This document shows, one piece after another, positions 11,940 to 24,100 of a stretch of DNA of 64,000 bases. The stretch is from Varroa destructor (Eukaryota > Arthropoda > Arachnida > Mesostigmata > Varroidae): positions 31,177,309 through 31,241,308 of the forward strand of contig NW_019211457.1 of NCBI RefSeq assembly GCF_002443255.2, given 5' to 3'. Each line of letters begins with the position of its first letter. Position 1 is the stretch's first letter. The notes under the pieces were generated by a model. That model was not told where the DNA came from, ran no database searches, and saw only the letters and a program-made list of their open reading frames with translations. Made by a program: the position numbers and the translations under genes.

Positions 11940-12720
11940 TTCTGTTACTGGCAGCTCATATAAACGGCGTAGATTGTCGGACAACAGTAGCGAGTCGGGT
12001 AAAAAATAAAAATAAATTCCCGAGTTGTTATGTGTGGTCCCAGAGCTCTTTTGAAGACAAAGAATTTGACACGATCTAATATTTGAAATTCTCCACTGTG
12101 AAAACTTCCCAAATGACGCTTGTGCCTCAGCAGTACCTTCCGGCATCCTTCGATGACGTGAGCTGTGAATTTTCCGCCATTACAACCGAATAGTAACCTC
12201 AAGGATGAAAATCGGTCAACAAAGGCAGAAGACGACTTTGCGGAATACAATCCGTCAGTACCTGCTGTCCTGCCACATCTTCTAAATTTCATTGCCTCTA
12301 CTTTGGTGAGGTTTCCGGTCATTTCCAGACTTATAACTGATAGAGCCAGGCTAGCTGCGCTTGAAACCTGTTCGTCCCGTATATCATTACATCGTCTACA
12401 TGCAGGATGATTTCCACGAATTTTCTCGTCTCTCTTCTTTGATTATGAGAGCCCTTTAGCATCACCGAGAATAAGAGTAGACTCAAATTGTCCCACTGAG
12501 TCATGTTAGTTGTCTGTGAGAAGGGCGAGAGTTTGGCCACTCCATTGTCGATCGCTATTCTGTGCACTCGTGGAATCGCAGCGAACAGGTTGATCATATT
12601 TACTGGGACACCTACCTCGGCCTACGTAAGCATCTTCTCACTGAGCAGCGAGTCCAAGATTGCGTTGAAATTGACGAACGCCGCAAGCAGGTGGCGCACA
12701 TACGAGGCACTTCCAGCATT
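11940..12720 (-). mobile_element. Decayed non-LTR retrotransposon (LINE) reverse-transcriptase fragment
   Basis: On the minus strand, pieces in order match the reverse-transcriptase core of LINEs. They are FVNFNAILDS (for the VDF-KAFDS block), GVPVNMINLF, TQWDNLSLLLFSVML (for the QGDPLSPLLF block) and ILHVDDVMIYG at about 12390-12405 (for the YADD catalytic box). A later stretch, LTKVEAMKF, fits the KT-x-M-x-F block. Stop codons and frame changes interrupt it, for example a TAG between the first two blocks. The catalytic motif reads VDD, with the aromatic residue replaced. No endonuclease part, poly(A) tail or target-site duplication was identified. The clade cannot be set from these blocks. 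Confidence 0.7.
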
Positions 12721-13290
12721 TTCAAGTTCTACACTACATCATGTATTCAGTGTGCTGTACATTTTATTAGTTCCAGCAAATATAAGTGATAAAAATACAT
12801 TCAGTTATTACCGGCAAAACATTAAGGATAATAAAATAATATGACATATTTAACAAATAAACGTTATTATGCATTTTGTCGAACCAATTTCAGCCAGGAC
12901 AGCATCACCCCTGATATTATTGAAGATTGAGTCACCGTTTTAACCAATGAGCCCAATCACTGTTCCAAACGGATGTGGTAGCAGTTTGTATGCATGTATT
13001 TTTAATAAATACTTTTTGATAGCGCAAGCGCTGCACATACAGTTGCTTACCTATTGTGCGGTAGTTCATTATTATTATTGGTTCTGCTTAATCTCACAAA
13101 AAAAAGATTGAGTAAAAATATTAAGCACCGCTCAAGACAGCAACACATGAGACAACTTTCCTTATCCCTAAATAGCCTCCTTAATTTTTATCTTGGATAT
13201 AGACAAAACTAACCGTAGTTTGTAGTTTTCTTATCTTTTTCGGCAACTACTGCGTTCGGCGTAACAGTAACAAAACTGAGTACTAATTAA

Positions 13291-13296
13291 TTTATT
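13291..13296 (-). terminator. TSR2 polyadenylation signal AATAAA
   Basis: Canonical AATAAA on the minus strand, 34 bases past the TSR2 stop codon. It implies a very short 3' UTR. Confidence 0.65.
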
Positions 13297-13329
13297 TTGC
13301 ACAATAAACAACGCAGCTCTCTTTCATAA

Positions 13330-13636
13330 TTAGCCTACTGTGAAATATCTATTCGTGTTATCATTATTATTATTAGTTTGGTGATGTTTTCCTCCAGTCT
13401 TTCTTACGGTAATCCAACCATCTTCATCAGGCTCGTTCGTTTTCCGTCGAAGTTCCTCTGTGGCCAATGACGCCACCTTAAAGAGAAAAAGAGCCGGACA
13501 CCATAACATATTCGTAAGTTTCTGCCATTCAGAAACAGCATTGGGCCAAATTAAACCTTGCGTATCGCCTTGGCTGTATGTTTACTTTATGCTTGATAAC
13601 AAGTTCAAATCTAATGATTTGCTCACTTTCAGCTGT

Positions 13637-13691
<55 letters not shown>

Positions 13692-14996
13692 AAATGCAAT
13701 GAATATATATAGATAAAATTACCAATATATAATAAACTATATATTCATTGCTGTGTCAATCAATAGCATTAACTTATTTTCAAATGTATCAATGTACACT
13801 TATCAAATTAAACAGTTTTCTTTATACGCTAAATCTATTGGACCTGATAGTAGAAACCTTGTCTTGCAAATCGTCCTTTTACTGTTTATTTACAGATGTT
13901 ATGTACTGATAAGGTAGCAAAAATAGTTTGAGTTTGTTCTTATCTAGAAATAAAAAGTATTAGATATACGCATCTGTGTAATTGCTTATGAAGGTGTATT
14001 CACTTGTTTTCTAATTTCGCTCAAAAATATTTGTAGGCCTAGGAATTAATATTGAAAATATCACTGAAACATTCGTTCTGACCTGCTTAGAAACGGCGTC
14101 CATGTCTTCTTCCACAATCATCTCCCTGTCGGGAGTCACCGGTTCTGGTTCAGCGCGAATGCTGGGCATGGCAGGCCGCTCTTTGGGCAACTGATCTAAC
14201 GCTTCTCGAATTCGTCCTTGCTGACACATCTTTTGCAGTTGCAACAATAGAAATGCGATCTGAGGCAAGGTTCCATCTTCTACGACCATGTCAAATTCGT
14301 TGAATAAGATTTCTGCTAAATAGTCTTCGACGTCTGTAGGGTCCAGATCAGTTTCCTTGTTCAGAAAGTCCGATACCACCTAATTGTAGAATCGAAGAAA
14401 ATTAAAACAATACGCAATTAGTCAGGAAACTATACTTAATATAATAATATTGTTGAGCTAATTCGTGATTTAATCGAACGCATGAAGCATCCAGAATAGA
14501 TTATGCAGACGTATGCACAAAGTAGCATTTGTCAAAAATTCATATATTTTCTATCTGCATATCAGCACACTCACCCATGTATGAGTTACATGCGAAAGCG
14601 CAGTATCTCGATCTCTAAAATTTAAGATTTTTTAACAATATATAATCACATAGCCATTTATATTGATTCTTCCCGTTTATGAGTGTTGCTTTTTATCGTG
14701 GGTCAATTTAATAATTTTATAATGCTTCACTGTCGGTAATTAGAGCAGCAAATATGAAAATCTGCACAATTCTCAGCTGTGGTTGACAGAAAAATTCAAG
14801 TGAGACCCATAGTCGTACGTCGATTGCATTACCATAGCTTTCGTGAACCAACCTGCGCCATCCAGCGTTCCTTAAGGGGTCCGTCTTTACCTCCCAGACC
14901 CTGTTCTATCGCAATTCGAAGACTAACCCAGTCCGAAAGGATGCGTGTCACTATTACCTTAGTCGCCTGCTTCGTGCCCATAGCTTCGGCTGCCAT
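13330..14996 (-). CDS. TSR2: Pre-rRNA-processing protein TSR2 homolog (three exons)
   Basis: TSR2 is the chaperone that carries ribosomal protein eS26 to pre-40S particles and supports 20S pre-rRNA processing. Exons on the minus strand are 14996-14853, 14379-14083 and 13476-13330. All introns are phase 0 with GT-AG ends, and the joined product is 195 aa (human about 191). Residues 18-37 (ILSDWVSLRIAIEQGLGG region) and 49-100 (VSDF, DVEDYLAEIL, NEFD, VVEDGTLPQ) are the TSR2 core. An acidic linker (about 125-143) follows, then the diagnostic C-terminal DEDGWITVRK at 164-173. The start is the first in-frame ATG, just before AAEAMGTK. The tail beyond RK is extended by a His/Asn-rich stretch encoded by an AAT repeat. 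The gene is divergent from RWDD4, 1.36 kb away. Confidence 0.92.
13640..13687. repeat. (TA)24 microsatellite in TSR2 intron 2
   Basis: An uninterrupted TA dinucleotide run of about 48 bases inside the intron between TSR2 exons 2 and 3. It is followed at 13696-13751 by an AT-rich inverted repeat. Confidence 0.95.
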
Positions 14997-16353
14997 TAGC
15001 CCGAGGAAGTTGTTTGTCACACGTTTGTACCCAGCTCTCACTGATTTTCAAGCAGAGCTAAGTATTGAAATTAAGACAGTCTACTTAATTTATACCGAAC
15101 ATAAATAGCATAGCCAGAAAAAAACACTCTTTGGAAAATGAATGGAACAGACTGGGGACCGGCTGAAAAGCCCACGCGGTTTTTCTTCAACGCGCCGTGT
15201 TTTCATGTAGCATATGTGGTGCGCCATGACGACGCTAATGATTTCTGACTGTCACTGTCCGAGGTTGGCGGGGTGTAAAATCCAATAACTTCATTCGTAG
15301 TGTTATAAATCGACGGAAGATCTTTAATGGTTATGAGGAATAAGCAAGATTTATTAAGCAAGAAGAAGAGAAATTATAACCCCATAAAGAACTATGGATT
15401 TTCCAATAAGAAATAATTGACCAACACTTGCTACGCATTCAGAGACATTAAGTTGGAATGCTTAATAAGGATCTAAGATAGGTTCTCGCTTGAGTACTAA
15501 AATTAGCTTGAAAGAACTAGATTTAACACGAAACCGTATTTGCCACTAGGAGCTAATCTTACTTATTTAAAGGTGCAGTTTCGTTTTATAGAGGTTACTG
15601 GGAATGCTTCCATGAATATAGTTAGGTGTGCATCCGATAGCCAATTTACTATTTCGAAAAAATAAATTACTACACAACTTTTGACTTCTTTTTTCTAATG
15701 CTGTTATGCGATAACGAAATGTACTAACGACGCAAGAGCCACTTTTCTAAACAGTATAGTTATTAACCATCATCACCACAAAATACAAAAGCCTTCAATG
15801 TAATTCTTATTGGTACTTGGTATCAAATTAATTTTACGATAATGCTTTATAAATCCATCGTTTTAGTCTAATCGCATCATCACACAGTGGTGATTTAATT
15901 TATCTATGTACAGGAGACAAAATGAATCGTCGGCTCGGTCACGTGTTGAGGTTTTAAAATATTGTTACCATTGTGATTTCCGAATTAGGTCTCAGAAATC
16001 GCTTTCTATGTATGAGATCCCCGGCCTGAATGGTTGCCTTTATGATTAAGAATATAGAATTTGATGAACCTTAACGTGTGCGACGCTTTAAATTTTAGCG
16101 GTGATTTTGAAGAAGCACTCTGTATTTACTCGGACGGCATGATAGACAGATGACTATCGAATGAACGCTTCTCAACAGAACCCAAATCGAGCTTTCGTTC
16201 TACGCGATCGGCACCGCGCATTCTCGTTCGAATAATTTGATTTTCCTTTTTTGATATTCTTGTTATGCTATTGCATTGGTAATAATTGCAGTCGTATCCT
16301 TTTCAGTGATAAGTTTAATTTCTGGAACGAAGAGTTGATCTAGGGGTTTCACC

Positions 16354-17907
16354 ATGTCTTCGTGTAAGGCCGAACAGGAAGAGGAAGCTGAAGTATTGTT
16401 GTCCATCTACGAAGGGGATTCGCTATTTAAGCAGGTACGCACAAATTTGCTTGGTGTATTCACTGTTATATTTGAGTGTAAAGGAAAACATGTGACAGCA
16501 AATAAATAGATTGACTATGTAATGATAGCTATCAATAGCTTGTACTTCTGGTAGAACTGGTAATAGTTACCCAGAAACTCGTAAACAACTAATAAGAAGT
16601 TAATAAATTCAGTATGTCTCAAAGAAAGACGTGATAGCTCCTTGTCGATTTATAATAACAATAAACATTTTAAAAAAAAGTATGCAGGTTTGCGCTACGG
16701 AATTGTTTTTGTATAGGTATCTGTGGCGGTCTTCAATTAGCGGCACAATCTCATGTGTCCAATGGCGTGCGTAACGGGTCCAAACCACGCTAACGATATC
16801 TATTACACAACAAGCGTACTTATAATAAAAAAAAAGGATTGCATTGAATATAACCTGTTCTTCTCAGGCCTTGTCCTTGAAGAACAGCCGCTGACGAACA
16901 CAGCGTAGTGTCCGATGCAGTAACGAACTTTCTCGGATCAAGTTACCCATAAGTACATGCCTTGCTTATTAATTCATTGCTAAGGTATTTGTGTAATTCA
17001 GAATTCCGTTGGTTTGTTATCCGCACAGGTATCCCCCACTGTATATCACTACCGTTACGGAGAAGAAGGTTCACCTCGAGCGTTTGTTGCAGAAATTACG
17101 TGGACAGATGACTATCCAAATGCGGTACCTGAAGTTAACCTTGACCTTTTTGGAAACAAGCATCTCCTACAGGAAATTCGAGATTGGATACGCGAGAAAC
17201 TTCTCGAGCAGGCCGAAGCCAATATAGGTGACGTGAACATATTTTTTTTTATCAACAATCTCTTCCCTGACCTGCTTCGATATATAGATACATCGAAGTA
17301 TCTGCTAAAGACAAACAACATTTTAAAATAGGGCCCACTTTTCCCTCTGGAGCTTTACTTTTGCGTATAATTTATTCTGTCATAGAGAAAGACCATTCTA
17401 TGCCTACACCTGTTATTCCTCGAATTCAAAATATCATTAACAAGGCTCAGAATGTTTCGTGACCGAGTTTAACTTTTAATTTGTTAAGCACTGTGGTCTC
17501 CGAGTTGCTTTTAAAATAATACAGCAGTGATAAAACCGGGAGCGGTTATGTTGTTCCTAAACAAAAACTAAACATAGCTGACCCACTTCTGAAAGTTGTT
17601 GAACTTAATTGCTGTTCCAGGAATGCCAATGACCTATACCCTGTTCGAATGGCTGAAGGAAAATAGCGATCAGTTAACGGCAGAGCAACCGGACAAATCT
17701 ACAGTAACTGAGGATCTTTTTACAGGTGAAAAAGACAGTTTAGTTGCAACTTCCGGGGGGGGGGCACCTAAAGAACCAAAAAAAGAAAAATTAACGAAGT
17801 CTCAAAAACGGAAACTCAGTAGCCGAGTCGTTTGTGGAGAGCTGCCTCGTGGCCACGATTGGGTTGACGTCATCAAACATCTACTTCAAAGTGGGTCTGC
17901 GGGGTAA
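16354..17907 (+). CDS. RWDD4: RWD domain-containing protein 4 homolog (three exons)
   Basis: A small protein with an N-terminal RWD domain; RWD folds are protein-interaction modules related to UBC folds, and the exact role of RWDD4 is poorly known. Exons are 16354-16434, 17029-17227 and 17621-17907 (phases 0 and 1, GT-AG). The product is 188 aa, the same length as the human protein. Residues 1-27 hold the acidic helix (EQEEEAEVLLSIYEGD), and the RWD signature YPxxxP is seen as YPNAVP at 56-61. TLFEWLKEN follows, then a Lys-rich helix (KKEKLTKSQKRKL) and the family's C-terminal GELPRGHDWVDVIKHL at about 168-183. The ATG context is good (CACCATGTC). A run of ten G at 17755-17764 lies in the coding frame (SGGGA), a slippage-prone site. 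It is divergent from TSR2. Confidence 0.93.
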
Positions 17908-18020
17908 AAGGTGTACTACCTTGTTAGGAACAGAATTTAGTACAGATACTCTGTACTGTTTGGTACTAGTAGCCTGTAGTACTGGTTGGGGTGGGTTGCG
18001 CCCTATGATGCACAACATGG

Positions 18021-18026
18021 AATAAA
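18021..18026 (+). terminator. RWDD4 polyadenylation signal AATAAA
   Basis: Canonical AATAAA about 114 bases after the RWDD4 stop codon, in a suitable position for 3' end formation. Confidence 0.7.
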
Positions 18027-18039
18027 TTACGTTGTAATA

Positions 18040-21000
18040 TTTTAAACAAAAAAAGGCGTATTTTCTCTGTTTTAACCGCAGGGTTCCCTTAAATATTTCC
18101 TCTCATTTGCGCTAAACACAAACCTCGTAGTAATTTATGGTTATTTATCGATTCTTCTTTACCAACTAAAGTTCACTACATGCGCATAATATTTCGCAGT
18201 TATACTTTAAAGCAAGCTCAAGTATCATTCAATGATAAAACTTTTCACACAATTTGCGAAAGGTTTGCATAAATTTAACCAGTCAAAAAAGGACGACAAA
18301 GTTAACCATTCAGACGCTATATTTGAAAAAATCGTTCCGACCCTTGTTTCAAGTGCACGTGGAAGCACACCGTCACAATTCGACACACCCATTGTACTCG
18401 GAATATTGCACACAAACCTACGAAATAACGAAAATGTATTTCTTTATTCTTGTTTTTTTTTCTAAATTTTGCTTAATTGTGCGCTGTTTTCATTACGTTT
18501 AAATTATTTAACATAATCATCAAATGAACACCTTAAAAAGAGATTCAAAACCCTGGACGGAGTCAAACTGACTGCTTATTTCACGCTATTACTCGGTCTA
18601 TATACCAGAGCCAATTACAGTCTGAAAGTATACACATCTTTCGAAATGCCTCTCTTCGCAAAAGTTTTACTGGGTGTTTTTAACACTTGCGTCATAAACG
18701 TTAGACATTTTGTTTATGGTGAGGGCGAGCGAAGTAAGGTTCACATTAACTAGATGCGGTAATTGCATAAAGAAACGGAAGGAGTGTAACGCGATATTAT
18801 GATAGGAATTTTGTTTTTTTATTGTTGCATTAGTACACTGTCGTTGCAAGGCTCTAGTTATGTTTGTAACGGGGCTATATCTTTTATTTTTTTTTCTATC
18901 AATGAAATGTTTATTTATAATTTAGATTCCATTAAACTGAGATGTATACAAGTTGGGAAATCAGCACAATTCGTGCTACTAAATTTTTTTAACAAAATAA
19001 AAAAGTCGGATCGTCTAGAATTTTTTTTTAATCGTATTGAACGTTTGTTGTACGATAAGTCAGCAAAATAATCAACTCCTTTCATGATTATTATACTGAG
19101 TTACCGTGCCGACGACAGAGCGCGTCCCAAACTATAGTTTCGCTTGAGCTTCAGTTAGAGAGTTGGCCAACGAGTATTACAACAGTAGCAGCAGAAAGTA
19201 GTAACAATACTTCTTCAATTTTTTCTTGTTTTTTTTTCAGAATTGAAAGAAATATGAAATTCTTTTTCTCAAAAAGTGTATTCATTGTAATTGATCACGG
19301 ATCGTTTCTGGTTTCAGTTTCTTTTTCTTTATATCGATCACGATAGATTTCTGCTTTTTTTGCTCCAATTAAAAAACTCTTTAATGTATCTATATTCTGG
19401 GAATATATGGCACACCATACTTCAAGTATATATGAAACCTAATGCCGTCGATTTACATGAATTTTATAGAAAACTTCGAAGCGAGTTGCCTCAGAATAAA
19501 ATTCAGCTTAACAGAAATGTGTGTATGTGTGCATATGTTAAAAGCATCGTATTACCACACTCATTGCGCTGCACGTCGTCGTTATCAACAGCCTTTTACT
19601 GCAACTCTTTTTGAAAGAAATTTTGATGATATAGTGGAGAGACAATTTTTGCCCTCTCTTGAGTTTATTAAACCTTGTCGCTACTAGCTAGATTCCCTGG
19701 CTTGTGATGTGCAATAAGCTAATGTAATATCTGCTGACTGCATATGTTAGAGGTCGTATTGTCATGAACAAACCTGCTGTGTCTCTATGACTGGCAAAAC
19801 ATTCCAGAACATAAAGAGCGGTGAATTCTGGTCTCGTTCATTAGGTTGGGTAATTTTCCATTAGTAAATGAAGTGTACAATGAGTAAAATGTGTTGTGAT
19901 AGTATATTTGAGGACAAAGTAATGTTTATTAGGGGAACTTCATGCAACCTAAAGCGTGATTGACTTTTATATGCTTTGCCTAAAGGTACGCGAGACATTC
20001 ACTGCTCGCTCCACTTGAGTTTACTGCAAAAAAATGGCCTTCGGTATGTCCATGCAATGCAAAAAATGATCCACTTTTTTAGATTTGTTGTATGCATGTG
20101 AAGGTTAAAGATAATTCTAACCCAATAATATTCCACGGTATGCTTCATTGATTTTTTCGTAGGGCCAGGCCCCTACTATTAAAGTCACTTTTCCCTGTCT
20201 AAAATCCAATTTTTGACGAATCGACATAAAAGTCTTATCGCATAACGAATTTAGAAGTGCCCGCATAGTTAGAATATGCTTAGATGTTTCTTGGTTTGCT
20301 ATCATTATGTCAGAGCAAGTTTGTGTCAATATCTTGAACTAATATTGGTTAAATGGGCAACACAAGACCAGTTTGGCTATTATTAATTATTTAACGGAAC
20401 TTCATCTTGAATTTAAATTCGTAGGATATAAGTTATCTGACCGCAGAGAATTTATTACTCGTTCCTAAAATAAAGACGCAACATATTTAGAAACTGTGAT
20501 AGGACACAAGCATATTTTCTTTTTTTTTTTTTATATGCATATACATACTTAACCTCTATAAACCACGTCCGCAGAAGGAATAAAATGTGCGCATTATTAT
20601 AAGCTTACAGCAGCAAAAAAGATAACACCGACCGAGATAACAGACCGATATCAGTACTTTATCTTCGAAATTCGCCAAAATCTTTCTTGCAAAATATTTC
20701 CCATATGTTATAGGTTCCGAATATAGTGCAGCAGGACGATTCGGTGTTGCTGTCTCTTTTAAAATAATTCACATATTTTCTTCTTGCTGACACAAGCATT
20801 TTTGTTACTTGTTCAGTTAATGCTCGCCGCTCTTCCAGGTGCTGGGTTCCGCTCGCGCAAGATCCCAAACAGTGCACACGTTTATCTTGTGTATCGATTG
20901 TTTTTGGTAAGAAAGCAAGAACACAAACCGACTTCTACGGTGTTTCATCTGTCTGGTGTATGTTAGTTACTGACTGGGTCTGTGATGTAGACCGAAAAGT

Positions 21001-21190
21001 ATAGTAACGCTACAAGTGAAAGCTGTAACTGCACAGTCTTGTTTCTGCACCACCCTGTGCGTCCGGGTTCACCGAATCCTATGAATAGTTTGGCCAGTTA
21101 TCAGTACGACAGATGTAGTCACATTGCGTAGTTAGATTATCTCTTTGGATTCTTGGTGTCGACAAGTGGCAGAAGCTTCAGAAATACAAC
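18040..21190. other. Intergenic DNA between RWDD4 and TMEM9
   Basis: AT-rich, with many T-runs. Open frames at 18232-18465, 18799-19071 and 19291-19614 are lysine/phenylalanine-rich and show no domain. A G+C-richer patch near 20820-20880 follows a 3'-splice-like TCTTCCAG on the + strand and might be a noncoding leader exon of TMEM9; this is a guess. Confidence 0.35.
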
Positions 21191-21197
21191 TGAAAGG

Positions 21198-24100
21198 ATG
21201 GTGCAAATATTGAGCTATCATTTATTTTTGATCGTATTTGTGGTGGTAACGTTTCCAGTCTCGTGTTGGGCTCAATATGAAGACGTTCGTTGTAAATGCA
21301 TTTGCCCTAACGCCTCAGTCGTTGGAAGTCAATCTGGCAGCAATCGGAAGCTATACATCAAAAATGTAGTTCCCCAAAGGTACACCAGACGAAGCTTTTC
21401 TGGGGTATTTTCTAACTGTTTTTATTATATGATCATGTATTGGCGATGGAAACAAGTTATAATAGATATTTTAAATATTAACTTCAAAATTACATTTCTG
21501 GTAAATACTAATAGACTGGCTGTATCCACAAGGCGGTACCATTAGATTTTTGGAGAAACCAAGTTGTTATCTTTGTACAGTCTGTAATTAGTTTGAATGT
21601 GTTATTTTAATTTTTATAATTATTACTAGGTTATCATTGTTTCTTCACGATAAAATACAACGATAACTAAAAAGCTATTGATGCTGTTTTTCCCATAGGA
21701 TTTTGCACGATCCAAAAAATTCAGCTAATTTCTATAGCAGTTTCGCATAAGCAACCTTCATATCTGTATTTGGTTTTGCTTTGGTTATTTTTAATAAGCA
21801 CTGGACAGTTTGATATAAAACATTTCCTTTCATAGACAACAACAATTTATTAAAAAAAAAAATTTGCGAAGTAATCTTCGAACTTGTGTTAGTTTTTTTT
21901 AATTTGCACTCTGTTTGAGGTACCAAATATATGTCAGCGCGTATTAAACGTGCATTATTCTGTAAAAGTATCAATTTCTGCTTCTACTCTGTCTGGCTCA
22001 TATTCACTTCAAGATGATTTTTTAGTTAACGAGGCATTGAAGCGTGTAAGGTTTAAAAAAAAATAGCTATATTTAAACTGTTTTATCTGCGTCTTTAAGG
22101 TCTAGTAGTAATATTGCGTTGGATCGGCTGAGATCATACGGGGCCGAGTTCATCTATTGCACTTCATCAGTTTGTCATCTCAGTAAAATTCACAGTGCAA
22201 CGAATCAATTTCTATTCCTACTACTAGACTATAGAGAACCGCACGTCCCTGTTTGGATACGCGAATTGACCTTATCAGCAACTTTTATGGCGTTGTCTAG
22301 GACAAGTCTTATACTCACTAGAGCAGGAAAACCTATAGCTCATAAAGTAGGCTGTTTTAAATAGTAAAAATTGTGTCTTAGGGCCTTACAGTGATATTAT
22401 GAGGGATTAATTATGCGTAGAAAGCACCCGTGATCTTCTAACATGACCTGATTAATAATTATAATTAGTGTACAAATACATGTATGGTCAGAGCCGACTT
22501 AGTGACAATGACTAAGGATAAGCTATGCAGTCAAAAATATATAACTGGCAAAATCTTTTAGACATGCTGAGGGCACACAAGTATAGAACAAGCTCGAAAT
22601 AGGTAATATTATATAAGCGATATCAGCGTGGTCAAACATGCGAGCAACTAAATTTACTACTATTACAAAGATTAGATTAAACAAGAACTGTTATCCTTTC
22701 ATTTACAGAAAAACCATGAACTTATTTTCTATGCAGTTATTTGGTAGTATATTCGTTGAAATATATTTGAGCAGAGTGCCCTTGTGGAAAAAATGCGCAT
22801 TGTATGAATATTATTTGTATGGCTTCAGATGTAACTGCGAAGGTGTGGTGATGCCCCATGTGGACACCGACCTACGAGATAAAGCAGCTGAATTCTGCCC
22901 ACGATGCGAGTGCAAGTGAGTCAAAATGACAAGTGCATAAGGTTCAGCGTATGAAATGATTTTATTTAAATTTTTTACATATACAAAAGGAGTGGAACTT
23001 TATGGCCTATATGAAGTATATAATGGTAAACTGTAATCGAAGACGACACATAATTTTCTCAAAGCAACAGTAGGAGGATGCATTTCCATTTTTATCATTT
23101 TCTTCTAGATTGTTCTGCAGGCGACATTGTGGAAATATGCATAAAAACAATCTAAGGTAACCCGAATTACTCCATTCGGGAATGTCCAACAAGACATGAT
23201 GACACTCTTTAGTAACTGCTAAAGTAATGAAATTTCAGGTACGAGATACGAAATACGATGACAATTCGTGTCTGCGTAATCCTCCTCATCTGTGTAGTTG
23301 CATTATTGACGCTCTACATGGCATTTCTGAGGTGGGTTTCGGAAATAACATAAGCATAGGTGCTAAAAAAGCAGCAGCATATAAGAGCTAGGCTCAAACG
23401 AATTAAATATAACGCAGAACAAAAAATATATCAGTGTCTTAATTGTGGGATGAATCTTAATGATATTTACTTATTTTCATTCGGGTCTAGTGATTATCGT
23501 ATATCTACTTATATTATGAATTCTGGGCATGTCATGCTTGTTGTACGCTTGTCGATTTTAATAAGCGACGAAGTAACATTGAATAATAATATTAATTATA
23601 ATAATAATAATAATTGACGTTTTTTGTGGTATATTGCAGATGCTTAGAGCCACTACTAAACAAGCGCCGAGGCGGTATTGTTAAGTACGAGGAGCACCTG
23701 AACGAAGATGTAAACCTTGGCGATTTTGGAGCACATGACGGTATGTGTGCAATATATGCCGATCGTTTTCCCTTCAACTACCTTTAGAAACTATAAATGA
23801 GCTTCCTGATACGACATGTTTAATTACATTAGGTGTTACATACAATGTGCTTCACTAAAAGGATTCACTGACTTGTGCGTTTTGTTTTACCAAATTATTC
23901 AGTCGATTAAGCATTTATATATATACATATATATAAGCGTTTATAGTTAAGATACAATTACTGGCGAGACAGTAGTGAACGATGGATTCAGTTATCAATT
24001 TTATCAATAGCTATTTAATCAATAGCATTAATTGTTGTCAATGAATCAAGCACTCAAACAAATTTGCGAGTGAACGGTTAATCAAAATTGTCGTGTTATG

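Noticed and set aside
13460..13702. 80-codon + frame containing a Tyr-Ile repeat
   Set aside because: The repeat is just the TA microsatellite translated; it lies in a TSR2 intron.
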